Positions 6,352 through 13,212 of a stretch of DNA of 15,471 nt are shown here, piece after piece. The position numbers and the translations under genes are program-made. The notes beneath the pieces are model-generated. The model ran no database searches. It saw nothing but the letters and a program-made list of their open reading frames with translations, and was not told the origin of the DNA. The stretch spans positions 1-15,471 of the forward strand of contig CANHNT010000013.1 in NCBI GenBank assembly GCA_947461985.1, read 5' to 3'. The number at the start of each line of letters is the position of its first letter. Positions within the stretch are counted from its first letter, which is position 1. The stretch is from Bacteroidota bacterium (GTDB lineage: Bacteria; Bacteroidota; Bacteroidia; Chitinophagales; Chitinophagaceae).

Positions 6352-8487
6352 CTATGCTTCTTTTTTATCAGATTCAGGTTTTTGTAATAATGCCTTACGG
6401 GAGAATTTAAATTTGCCTGTTTTAGGATCGGTGCCCATTAATTTCACTTCTACTTTGTCCCCTTCTTTAAACACACCGTCCATCGTTTCTAAACGAGCCC
6501 AGCTGATTTCAGAAATGTGTAATAAACCTTGTTTACCTGGTAAAAATTCTACAAATGCACCAAATGGCATAATTGATTTTACTGTTGAGTTGTAAATTGA
6601 ACCAACTTCTGGAACAGCAACAATTCCTTTAATCCAAGAAAGTGCTTTATCTAAACCAGCTTTTTCTTTAGAGAAAATTTTAATATGCCCTTTATTTCCA
6701 ACTTCTTCGATAGAAACCGTTGTACCTGTTTCACGTTGAATTTCTTGAATAATTTTACCCCCTGGCCCAATCACAGCGCCTATGTATTCTTTTTCAATTT
6801 CCATAAACTCCATACGAGGTGCATGAGGTTTCAAATCGCTTCTATATGCAGGAATACAGGCATACATGGCATCCAAAATATGTAAACGACCTTTGCTTGC
6901 TTGCGCTAAAGCAGAACGCATAACGTCCATACTTAAACCATCCACTTTAATATCCATTTGAACGCCACAAATACCATTACGAGTACCTGTTACTTTAAAA
7001 TCCATATCACCTAAATGATCTTCATCTCCTAAAATATCAGTTAAAACTACCCATTTACCATCAGAAGCACGAGAAATTAATCCCATAGCAACTCCAGAAA
7101 CGTGGTTAGCAATTGGAGCACCTGCATCCATCAATGCTAATGAACCAGCACAAACAGTTGCCATTGATGATGAACCATTGCTTTCTAAAATATCAGAAAT
7201 AATACGAATCGTGTATGGGAACTTTTCTTTTGCAGGAATTACTTGTTCTAATGAACGTTGAGCCAAATTACCATGGCCAACTTCTCTACGACCCGGTCCT
7301 CTCATTGGTTTAATTTCACCGGTTGAGAATGGAGGAAAATTATAGTGTAAATAGAAGCTAGAATACTCACTTCCATTCGCATCTTCAATCATTTTTTCAT
7401 CATCAGGAGTCCCTAATGTAACGGTACTCAACGATTGAGTTTCACCACGAGTAAATAAGGCGGTTCCGTGTGGAGAAGGTAAATAATCAATTTCCATCTC
7501 TAACGCACGAACTTGATCCGGTGCTCTTCCATCTAAACGAACTTTTTCATCAATCATCATATTACGGATGACTTCTTTTTCTAAATCATGAAAATAATAG
7601 CCAACCAAAGCAGCATCTTCAGGAGTTAATTCTCCTAAATGCTCTACAACTTCTTTCGCAATTGCTTTAAAAGCATCGCTTCTATCATGTTTCGCAGAAG
7701 CCGATTTTGCTACTGTATACACTTTATCTTTTGCAAATGCAGTAATTTTTGCATTTAATTCTTCATTTCTATATGGTTTTGTGTATTCTCTTTTTGCAGG
7801 AGAACCCAACATTTCCCATAATTCTTTTTGTGCTTGTACTTGAATTTTGATCGCTTCATGACCCACTTCAATCGCTTGAATTAAATCTTCTTCACTACAT
7901 TCTTTACTTTCACCTTCTACCATCATGATATTTTTTTCAGTAGCAGCAATGATAAAATCCATATCAGACTCCAACATTTGAGAACGAGTAGGATTGATAA
8001 TCATTTTACCAGCAATACGAGAAACACGTACTTCTGAAATAATTTCTTGAATTGGAACGTCAGACACTGCTAATGCAGCTGATGCAGCCAATGCAGCTAA
8101 GGCATCTGGCATAATTTCTGGGTCAGATGAAACTAAGGTAACCAATACTTGTACGTCACATAAATAATCATCTGGAAATAAAGGACGCAATGCACGGTCA
8201 ATTAAACGAGAAATTAAAATTTCATTATCGCTTAATCTTCCTTCACGTTTAAAAAATGAACCAGGAATACGACCTGCTGAAGCAAATTTTTCTTGATAAT
8301 CTACTGATAAAGGGAAAAATGATTGTCCAGCTTTTGGTTCTTTATTGGCCACAACGGTTGCTAATAAAGCACAATTGCCCATTTTCACTAATACCGATCC
8401 ATCTGCTTGACGAGCTAATTTTCCGGTTTCAATTGTTATTTGGCGACCATCGCCTATGTCGAATGTTTTTGTTTTTAAATTAAACAT
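6352..8487 (-). CDS. pnp: Polyribonucleotide nucleotidyltransferase (PNPase)
   Basis: A 711-residue protein matching full-length PNPase, the phosphorolytic 3'-5' exoribonuclease and RNA polymerase of the cytoplasmic RNA decay machinery. The order is RNase PH domain 1 (about 10-140, with VDYQEKFASAGRIPGSFFKR), a helical linker, RNase PH domain 2 (about 320-540), a KH domain with the GPGG loop at 574-577, and an S1 domain at about 625-695 (IMPFGAFVEFLPGKQGLLHI). The catalytic signature GDEDHLGDMDFK is intact; Asp488 and Asp494 correspond to the E. coli catalytic aspartates. It lies downstream of rpsO, the ancient rpsO-pnp pairing, but a terminator and a 209-base gap separate them. The gap holds repeats and palindromes that may control pnp. 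Confidence 0.98.
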   Translation of the reverse strand: MFNLKTKTFDIGDGRQITIETGKLARQADGSVLVKMGNCALLATVVANKEPKAGQSFFPLSVDYQEKFASAGRIPGSFFKREGRLSDNEILISRLIDRALRPLFPDDYLCDVQVLVTLVSSDPEIMPDALAALAASAALAVSDVPIQEIISEVRVSRIAGKMIINPTRSQMLESDMDFIIAATEKNIMMVEGESKECSEEDLIQAIEVGHEAIKIQVQAQKELWEMLGSPAKREYTKPYRNEELNAKITAFAKDKVYTVAKSASAKHDRSDAFKAIAKEVVEHLGELTPEDAALVGYYFHDLEKEVIRNMMIDEKVRLDGRAPDQVRALEMEIDYLPSPHGTALFTRGETQSLSTVTLGTPDDEKMIEDANGSEYSSFYLHYNFPPFSTGEIKPMRGPGRREVGHGNLAQRSLEQVIPAKEKFPYTIRIISDILESNGSSSMATVCAGSLALMDAGAPIANHVSGVAMGLISRASDGKWVVLTDILGDEDHLGDMDFKVTGTRNGICGVQMDIKVDGLSMDVMRSALAQASKGRLHILDAMYACIPAYRSDLKPHAPRMEFMEIEKEYIGAVIGPGGKIIQEIQRETGTTVSIEEVGNKGHIKIFSKEKAGLDKALSWIKGIVAVPEVGSIYNSTVKSIMPFGAFVEFLPGKQGLLHISEISWARLETMDGVFKEGDKVEVKLMGTDPKTGKFKFSRKALLQKPESDKKEA

Positions 8488-8502
8488 GGTATATGTTTTT
8501 AA

Positions 8503-8536
8503 TTGTTTAGGAGTTTAGAGTTGTTTAGGAGTTTAG
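8503..8536 (-). repeat. Tandem repeat in the pnp leader (CTAAAC motifs)
   Basis: The 16-mer TTGTTTAGGAGTTTAG occurs twice, at 8503-8518 and 8521-8536, with a period of 18. On the transcribed strand this gives four CTAAAC motifs (pattern CTAAACTCCTAAAC twice), ending about 15 bases before the pnp start codon. It lies in the 5' leader, so repeated single-stranded RNA-binding sites, for example for autogenous control, are possible. It could also be a simple duplication. Confidence 0.7.
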
Positions 8537-8540
8537 TTTT

Positions 8541-8562
8541 ATTTAATCTTTTTTGATTAAAT
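8541..8562. repeat. Inverted repeat in the pnp leader
   Basis: A perfect 8-base inverted repeat, ATTTAATC / GATTAAAT, surrounds six T. It sits directly upstream of the CTAAAC repeats. It could be an RNA stem-loop in the pnp leader or a protein-binding site. The stem is mostly A-T pairs, so stability is modest. Confidence 0.5.
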
Positions 8563-8576
8563 ATTATACAACACAC

Positions 8577-8603
8577 CAAAATCAATCTTTAAATTAGATT
8601 GAT
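8577..8603. promoter_or_regulatory. Palindrome overlapping a candidate pnp promoter
   Basis: ATCAATCT (8581-8588) and AGATTGAT (8596-8603) form a perfect 8+8 inverted repeat with a 7-base centre. On the reverse strand the sequence TTTTTTG, 21 bases, TGATTTTG (8577-8584) resembles a Bacteroidota promoter with one mismatch in the -7 element, and the palindrome fills the space between -33 and -7. That position would suit a repressor site. No regulator is identified. Confidence 0.35.
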
Positions 8604-8650
8604 TACAAAAAACACCTGTAAATGAATTTTTAATAAAATAGAATATCCCT

Positions 8651-8683
8651 AAAAAAGCAATTCCCAACCTTTGGAGTTGGGAA
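8651..8683 (-). terminator. Intrinsic terminator after rpsO
   Basis: On the reverse strand TTCCCAAC (8683-8676), loop TCCAAAG, GTTGGGAA (8668-8661) forms a perfect 8-base-pair stem, followed by TTGCTTTTTT. It begins 13 bases past the rpsO stop codon. It should end or attenuate rpsO transcription before pnp. Confidence 0.85.
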
Positions 8684-8696
8684 CACTTTATAAAAG

Positions 8697-8969
8697 TTAT
8701 TTTCTTAATCCTAGGGTTACCAATAATGCTCTGTAACCGGTTAGATTTGTTTTTTGTAAATAAATAAGTAAGCTTTTACGTTGTCCTACTAATTGGATTA
8801 AACCTCTATTTGAGTTAAAATCTTTTTTGTTGGTTTGCATGTGACCAGAAATATGTTTGATTCTTTCTGTTAACATTGCAATTTGTGCTTCTGTAGACCC
8901 AGTGTTAGTTTCGCTACCACCGTGAGTTTTAAATAATTCTTTTTTGCGTTCGATTGTTAATACTGACAT
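8697..8969 (-). CDS. rpsO: 30S ribosomal protein S15 (uS15)
   Basis: A 90-residue protein, normal for uS15 (about 89). It begins MSVLTIERKKELFKTHGGSE and has the conserved NTGSTEAQIAMLTERIKHIS helix-turn, the HMQTNKKDFNSNRGL loop that contacts 16S rRNA helices 20-22, and the ending LVGQRKSLLIYLQ-x3-LTGYRALLVTLGLRK. S15 nucleates assembly of the 30S platform. It is transcribed from its own strong-looking promoter at 9006-9036 and followed by a terminator, so it is probably monocistronic even though pnp is the next gene. Confidence 0.98.
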   Translation of the reverse strand: MSVLTIERKKELFKTHGGSETNTGSTEAQIAMLTERIKHISGHMQTNKKDFNSNRGLIQLVGQRKSLLIYLQKTNLTGYRALLVTLGLRK

Positions 8970-9005
8970 CTTTAAAGTATTAGGGTTTTAAATTTTAATT
9001 GACTG

Positions 9006-9036
9006 CAAAAGTAAGGCATTTTTTAATACTATCCAA
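9006..9036 (-). promoter_or_regulatory. rpsO promoter (TTG-N20-TACTTTTG)
   Basis: Reverse-strand sequence has TTG (9036-9034), 20 bases, then TACTTTTG (9013-9006), a perfect TAnnTTTG -7 element of Bacteroidota sigma-A promoters with in-range spacing. Transcription would start near 9000, about 30 bases before the rpsO ATG at 8969. It is the best promoter match in the window, as expected for a ribosomal protein gene. Confidence 0.7.
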
Positions 9037-9408
9037 TTTGTTCCTGTTTTTTCCACAAAATAGATTGATTTAATTATTATTTATGTAATTTTTTTGAATG
9101 TGATGGATTCGTATTTTGCAAGGATGTTGTTTCATTATTCTAATTTTATTTATATCCATAACTATCAGAATAAAAAATTAATGAACATTATCTAGCTTAA
9201 AATCTATTTTTATTTCTTATTTGATTGCTTAAAATTAACATTTTTAAATAATTTGAGTTAAAAGATTATTTATTTTTTAATTTTTGGATTGCATTTTCAG
9301 TTTTTTTACAATTTTATTTACCCAATTTGATAAGACTAGTATTATAACAACTCCTATAACTGATCTAATTATTATTGCTTTAAATAATAAGCCGATAACT
9401 TTTTAAAT
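9037..9408. other. Gene-poor AT-rich spacer between rpsO and pnuC
   Basis: About 370 bases with no gene I can support. The part nearest pnuC holds a 41-codon open frame on the reverse strand (9277-9402) coding for a membrane-helix-like peptide without a start codon. An A/T-only inverted repeat TTATTATT / AATAATAA (9369-9390) lies just after the pnuC stop; it lacks G-C pairs and a U-tract, so I do not call it a terminator. The rest (9037-9276) is AT-rich and shows no repeat, RNA fold or coding pattern that I recognise. Confidence 0.6.
9277..9402 (-). pseudogene. Start-less short membrane-protein ORF downstream of pnuC
   Basis: Directly after the pnuC stop the same frame reads TAA, ATT, TAA and then stays open for 41 codons: KVIGLLFKAIIIRSVIGVVI, ILVLSNWVNKIVKKLKMQSK, N, stop. 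This is one hydrophobic helix followed by a basic amphipathic tail, the form of a genuine small inner-membrane protein. There is no ATG, GTG or TTG before the helix. It may be a decayed gene, a gene with a rare start codon, or chance. I do not recognise the family. Confidence 0.25.
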
Positions 9409-9900
9409 TTATTTTTCCATTTTACTGTATGTTAATTTCTTCATCCATTCTCTGTAACCAAGCACAGCAATAACAACATAAATGATAGTCAATAGTGATG
9501 TTAATTCTAGCCCTTTATAAATTTGCAAGGGAATCGCAATGAGGTTTGAAATATTTAACAAAATCCAATTTTCTACTTTACGTTTTAGCAATAACCAAGT
9601 ACCAGCCCAAGCAAAGGCAGAGACAGTTGCATCTAAATAAGGAACCGTACTATCAGTATATTTATTTAATAAGAAAAAGAGAATTAAAAATGAACTAACT
9701 AATATTCCTGTAGAAGCAACCCATTCTCTTTTAGTTGTTATTGAAATTTTTTGTTGGCTTTTTTGTTGCCATAAAAACAAGCCTAAAATACTTGCTGATA
9801 AATAATATAAATTCAATACACTTTCGGCATACAATTTAAAATCATAAAAAACATAGGTGTAAAAACAGACACTTATAATGCCAGCATAAAAATTGATCAA
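9409..9900 (-). CDS. pnuC: PnuC-family nicotinamide riboside transporter, N-terminus unresolved
   Basis: The TTG at 9900 gives 163 residues, short for PnuC (about 190-210). PnuC is an inner-membrane facilitative transporter of nicotinamide riboside or related vitamins. Six or so hydrophobic helices are visible, with PnuC-like segments FYDFKLYAESVLNLYYLSAS and KREWVASTGILVSS, a central YLDATVSAFAWAGTWLLLKR and a final GLELTSLLTIIYVVIAVLGY. The same frame remains open upstream to 10020 and there encodes the missing first helix (VFEWVAFSFGVLQVFLALKN), so the real protein surely begins before 9900. No ATG, GTG or TTG exists in that stretch; ATC at 10011 or ATT at 9990/9987 would be needed. The gene follows rng by roughly 110 bases and may share its transcript. 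Substrate cannot be fixed from sequence. Confidence 0.85.
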   Translation of the reverse strand: MINFYAGIISVCFYTYVFYDFKLYAESVLNLYYLSASILGLFLWQQKSQQKISITTKREWVASTGILVSSFLILFFLLNKYTDSTVPYLDATVSAFAWAGTWLLLKRKVENWILLNISNLIAIPLQIYKGLELTSLLTIIYVVIAVLGYREWMKKLTYSKMEK

Positions 9901-10122
9901 TTTGTTTTTTAACGCTAAAAAAACTTGTAAAACACCAAATGAAAAAGCAACCCATTCAAAAACAGATGTTGCTTGAAATTGTGTAATAATATGTTGAGTA
10001 ACAGAATCGATATTGTAAAACTACTAATTATAATTGTTTGAACTATAACTTAAATGACCTTATATCCTATAAATCGTCATATTACTAATCAAAAGATAAA
10101 CTACAACTTTAATATGTTGGAT

Positions 10123-11676
10123 TTAAAACTTAATTTCTTCTCCAGTATTATTATCAAAAAATTTGTATTGCAAAAATTCAAACCCTTCATCTTCAATAAT
10201 GGTAAAAGCTCCGTAGGCTTTTTTCCATTTGGCAAAAATAGAATTCCACAATAACCCTTTGGTTAGATGCGATTTAACGATTGGATGCACATGTAATTCC
10301 AGTTTAGCATTTAAATTTGCCTTTAAATATTTTACATGTTTTTCAATATCATCAATCAATAATTGAGAAGAACGAACTTTTCCTGATCCTTCACAACTTG
10401 GACAGATTTCACTGGTAGAAATTTTAATTTCAGGGCGTAAACGCTGTCGAGTAATTTGTAACAATCCGAATTTAGAAAGTGGTAAAACGCTGTGTTTTGC
10501 TCTATCTTCTTTCATTAAATCTTCAACACAAGCAGCAATATCTCGTCTATTATCGGCACTTTTCATATCAATAAAGTCGACAATAATAATGCCTCCAATA
10601 TCCCGTAAACGCAATTGTCGAGCTATTTCTTTTGCTGCTTCCATATTGGTATTTAAAGCAGTTTCTTCTTGATTTTCGTTTGAAAATTTATGCCCACTGT
10701 TTACATCCACTACGTGTAACGCTTCGGTATGTTCAATAATTAAATAGCCTCCACTCTCCAACATCACTGTTTTACCAAACGAAGATTTTACTTGTTTTGA
10801 GATGCCGTAATGATCAAAAATTGTAGCCCCATTATTATATAAACTCACGATATTTTCTCTACCAGGCGCAACATTAGCAATATACTCTTTTGCTTCTTTT
10901 ACAATGGAACTATCGTTGGCTACAATTTTATTAAAATCTTTATTTAATAAATCTCGTAATAAGGAAGTCGTTTTATTTTGCTCACTCAATATTTTTTGAG
11001 GAGGCGTTGCCCCTTTCAAATTAAATTGAATGGACTTCCATGCATCAATTATTTGCAATAAATCTTTGTGTAATTCAGCTGTGCTTTGACCTTCGGCTGC
11101 CGTACGAACAATTACCCCAAAATTATTGGGTTTTATGCTTTCAATAATTCGTTGTAACCGCTTGCGTTCTTCAGTTGAATGAATTTTACGGGATACATTT
11201 ACAAAGTTATTGAATGGCGTAACCACAATAAATCGACCAGGCAATGAAATTTCACAGCTAATACGAGGACCTTTAGACGAAATCGGTTCTTTAAGAATTT
11301 GCACTAACAAACGGGGTTTGTTTACTACAACTTCATTAATTTTCCCTGTTTTTATAATTTCTGGTTCTAATTGAAATTTAGAAAAATCAAAATCTGAATG
11401 TTGTTTTTCAGTAATTGACATTTCGGTAAATTTTACCAAACTTTTAAAATAAGGGCTTAAATCGGTATAGTGCAAGAAAGCATCCTTTTCGTGTCCAATG
11501 TCCACAAAAACAGCATTTAACCCTGGCATTAGTTTTTTAACTTTGCCAAGATATAAATCGCCTACGTTGAATTGGCCTCCTGAATTATCGTAATGTAATT
11601 CTACTAGTTTTTTTTCTTCTAGTAAAGCAATTTCAATTCCGGCTTCGGATGATTGGATGATGAGTTCTTTGTTCAA
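10123..11676 (-). CDS. rng: Rne/Rng-family ribonuclease (RNase E/G)
   Basis: A 517-residue endoribonuclease cutting AU-rich single-stranded RNA in mRNA decay and rRNA maturation. It has an N-terminal S1 domain (about 38-125, LYLGKVKKLMPGLNAVFVDI), 5'-sensor and RNase H-like parts, and a DNase I-like catalytic domain with Asp324 (VVDVNSGH) and Asp367 (VDFIDM). Their spacing of 43 matches the metal-binding pair D303/D346 of E. coli RNase E. The zinc link CPSC (Cys425, Cys428) is also at the expected distance. It ends without the long disordered RNase E tail, so it is RNase G-sized, as usual for Bacteroidota. It lies downstream of the HU, TPR and small basic protein genes in the same orientation. 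PNPase is encoded nearby but in another transcription unit. Confidence 0.95.
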   Translation of the reverse strand: MNKELIIQSSEAGIEIALLEEKKLVELHYDNSGGQFNVGDLYLGKVKKLMPGLNAVFVDIGHEKDAFLHYTDLSPYFKSLVKFTEMSITEKQHSDFDFSKFQLEPEIIKTGKINEVVVNKPRLLVQILKEPISSKGPRISCEISLPGRFIVVTPFNNFVNVSRKIHSTEERKRLQRIIESIKPNNFGVIVRTAAEGQSTAELHKDLLQIIDAWKSIQFNLKGATPPQKILSEQNKTTSLLRDLLNKDFNKIVANDSSIVKEAKEYIANVAPGRENIVSLYNNGATIFDHYGISKQVKSSFGKTVMLESGGYLIIEHTEALHVVDVNSGHKFSNENQEETALNTNMEAAKEIARQLRLRDIGGIIIVDFIDMKSADNRRDIAACVEDLMKEDRAKHSVLPLSKFGLLQITRQRLRPEIKISTSEICPSCEGSGKVRSSQLLIDDIEKHVKYLKANLNAKLELHVHPIVKSHLTKGLLWNSIFAKWKKAYGAFTIIEDEGFEFLQYKFFDNNTGEEIKF

Positions 11677-11781
11677 AACTTTATAAAAGGTTTCTTACAA
11701 CAATAATCACACGCATACACTAGCAAACAACTAGGAGTAAAACTTCTAGAAATTTGAAGAGAATATTATTACAGGAAGAAA

Positions 11782-11871
11782 TTATTTCTTCTTATGACGA
11801 TTCTTTCTTAAACGTTTTTTACGTTTGTGGGTAGCGATTTTATGTCTTTTACGTTTTTTTCCGCAAGGCAT
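11782..11871 (-). CDS. 29-residue basic AURKAIP1/COX24-type ribosomal small protein
   Basis: A short gene on the reverse strand from the ATG at 11871 to TAA at 11782-11784, encoding MPCGKKRKRHKIATHKRKKR followed by LRKNRHKKK. More than half of the residues are Lys, Arg or His and there are no acidic residues. I recognise this as the short conserved Bacteroidota protein usually labelled AURKAIP1/COX24 domain-containing, related to the mycobacterial ribosomal peptide bS22 and mitochondrial mS38. A ribosome-bound role at the 30S decoding region is inferred from those relatives. It sits 31 bases after the TPR gene and 105 before rng, in the same orientation. It is too short for ordinary gene callers and easily missed. 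Confidence 0.85.
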   Translation of the reverse strand: MPCGKKRKRHKIATHKRKKRLRKNRHKKK

Positions 11872-11902
11872 GATGAAAATGTTTTTTGTTAAAAAATATT
11901 GT

Positions 11903-12775
11903 TTACTTAAATGTCTTAATATAGCTATCTATTTCTTTTGTAAAATCTGGATTTTTTACTAAAGTTTTGCATTTTTCAAAAAGCTCAATTGCTTTTTGTT
12001 TGTCGCCTAAACCTTTGTAGGCTTCGGCTAAAAAATACATGGCTTCCGTATTATCCGGTCTTAATGAAAGAACTAGTTCTAGTCGTTTTTTTGCTTTATC
12101 AAATTGTCCAGACTGTATGGCTAATTTACCTAAGATAATATTAGCAGGAATGTTAGTACTGTCGTTTTGAGTTATTTCTCGTAAGAGAGTTACACCCTTC
12201 ATCGTTTCACCAGTTCCTTCTGTGTAACAAGTAGCTAAAGCTATTTTTGTGTCTGTGTTTGTAGGATTTAGTTCAATTGCTTTTTCAAAACAACTAATCG
12301 CTTCTACAGCCTGCCACTTTCTTATTGATGGTTCTTCGGTTTTTTGAAGAAGTGCTACAAATAGATTTCCTGCAAATGTGACACTTTTTTCTGTATTTTC
12401 CAAAAAAGCTCCTTTTTTATAATAATTAGCCGCCATATTAAGGTCTTTTTGAGCTTCCCAAAACTCAGCAATATCTTTATAAGCTATAGCTGTATTGCTT
12501 TTTGTGGCTGATTGTGTTAGATTGTTTGCTTTAATTTTATTTTCGTCAGAAAGTTTGGCAATAGCCTCATTTGTATATTTTGTAAAATCTAAATCAGCAA
12601 TTTGAGCTGAAGGATTCATACCCGACATTGGTCCAGCTTCACCGGCTTGATGCTGGTGTTCGCTTGTTTGCCCATTTGATTCGGTTTTTTTAGAACCGAT
12701 CATATCCCCGAAAAAATAAAGAGCTATAAATAAAATTATAGCTCCTACAATTAAAAATAGTTGTTTTTTTTGCAC
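11903..12775 (-). CDS. Membrane-anchored tetratricopeptide repeat protein
   Basis: A 290-residue protein. Residues 5-25 (QLFLIVGAIILFIALYFFGD) are a single N-terminal membrane anchor, followed by a low-complexity linker rich in Ser, Gly, Gln and His (about 28-55). The rest is helical with TPR motifs: one near 155-185 (AISCFEKAIELNPTNTDTKI), one near 205-240 (ANIILGKLAIQSGQFDKAKK) and one near 243-270 (TEAMYFLAEAYKGLGDKQKA). The repeats should face the periplasm and bind an unknown partner. It lies 23 bases downstream of the HU gene and 31 upstream of the small basic protein gene, a neighbourhood I recall from many Bacteroidota genomes, so co-transcription is likely. It carries no catalytic motif. 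Confidence 0.85.
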   Translation of the reverse strand: MQKKQLFLIVGAIILFIALYFFGDMIGSKKTESNGQTSEHQHQAGEAGPMSGMNPSAQIADLDFTKYTNEAIAKLSDENKIKANNLTQSATKSNTAIAYKDIAEFWEAQKDLNMAANYYKKGAFLENTEKSVTFAGNLFVALLQKTEEPSIRKWQAVEAISCFEKAIELNPTNTDTKIALATCYTEGTGETMKGVTLLREITQNDSTNIPANIILGKLAIQSGQFDKAKKRLELVLSLRPDNTEAMYFLAEAYKGLGDKQKAIELFEKCKTLVKNPDFTKEIDSYIKTFK

Positions 12776-12798
12776 TTTATATATTATAATTTATCCTA

Positions 12799-13119
12799 TT
12801 AATCTAAAACGTCTTCTTTAACGACCATAATATTAGACATATTTATTTTTTTAACTTCATCTACGAATTCTTTTGCTGGTTTAAATGATGGCACATAATG
12901 TGCAGGAATGTAAACTGAAGTATTTTTTTTAATATTTCGGCCCAGTTTCGCGGCTCTTTTTTTTGTGATAAAGCTTCCAAATCCACGGATATAAATGTTT
13001 TCTCCTTCAATCAGTGTATCTTTAACGTTTACAAAAAAACTTTCCAAAGTTACCAAAACATCAACTTTAGGAATCCCTGTTTGGTCAGATATCATGTTTA
13101 TTAAATCAGCCTTCTTCAT
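12799..13119 (-). CDS. HU-family DNA-binding protein
   Basis: A 106-residue histone-like protein. The dimerisation part MKKADLINMISDQTGIPKVD and the helix VLVTLESFFVNVKDTLIEGE are followed by the signature IRGFGSFITKKRAAKLGRNI, the DNA-gripping beta arm with IPAHYVPSFKP and the closing helix AKEFVDEVKK. The usual NP tip proline of the arm (GRNPKTG) is replaced here by GRNIKKNT, so DNA-kinking by proline intercalation may be altered. A tail of about 15 residues past the canonical end (INMSNIMVVKEDVLD) is unusual. It is the first gene of the HU-TPR-small protein-rng cluster. Its promoter lies beside phased A-tracts, and HU itself prefers bent DNA. Confidence 0.95.
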   Translation of the reverse strand: MKKADLINMISDQTGIPKVDVLVTLESFFVNVKDTLIEGENIYIRGFGSFITKKRAAKLGRNIKKNTSVYIPAHYVPSFKPAKEFVDEVKKINMSNIMVVKEDVLD

Positions 13120-13145
13120 AGTAGTAGTAGTATTTATTTATAAGT

Positions 13146-13162
13146 TATATTTGACAAAAATA
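13146..13162. promoter_or_regulatory. Back-to-back -7 elements of the divergent HU and mutY promoters
   Basis: The plus strand has TATATTTG (13146-13153) pointing to mutY, and the reverse strand has TATTTTTG (13162-13155) pointing to the HU gene. Both are perfect TAnnTTTG matches and are separated by one base, so the two polymerases would exclude one another. Neither has a clear TTG -33 element; for HU that position falls in the A-tract array. Starts would lie near 13148 (HU) and 13160 (mutY). Confidence 0.45.
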
Positions 13163-13167
13163 ATTCA

Positions 13168-13212
13168 TTTTTTTGATTTTTTTTGATTTTTTTGATTTTT
13201 TTTGATTTTTTT
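13168..13212. repeat. Phased T-tract array between HU and mutY genes
   Basis: Five T-runs separated by GA: T7-GA-T8-GA-T7-GA-T8-GA-T7, so unit lengths alternate 9, 10, 9, 10 (a 19-base unit twice, plus one run). The spacing is close to one helical turn, which makes this a strong candidate for intrinsically curved DNA. It lies at the -33 and upstream region of the HU promoter and in the mutY leader; the apparent TTG start of mutY uses the fourth run. Slippage could change its length. Confidence 0.85.

Noticed and set aside
9103..9195. 30-residue plus-strand ORF (MDSYFARMLFHYSNFIYIHN and on)
   Set aside because: It has no recognisable fold, promoter context or composition of a protein, and lies in an otherwise empty spacer.
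9369..9390. Perfect 8-base inverted repeat after pnuC as a terminator
   Set aside because: The stem is only A-T pairs, and no T-run follows on the reverse strand.
11731..11749. Hairpin CTAGGAGT-AAA-ACTTCTAG between the small basic gene and rng
   Set aside because: It has one mismatch and no U-tract. It could be a processing site, but nothing supports a terminator or operator call.
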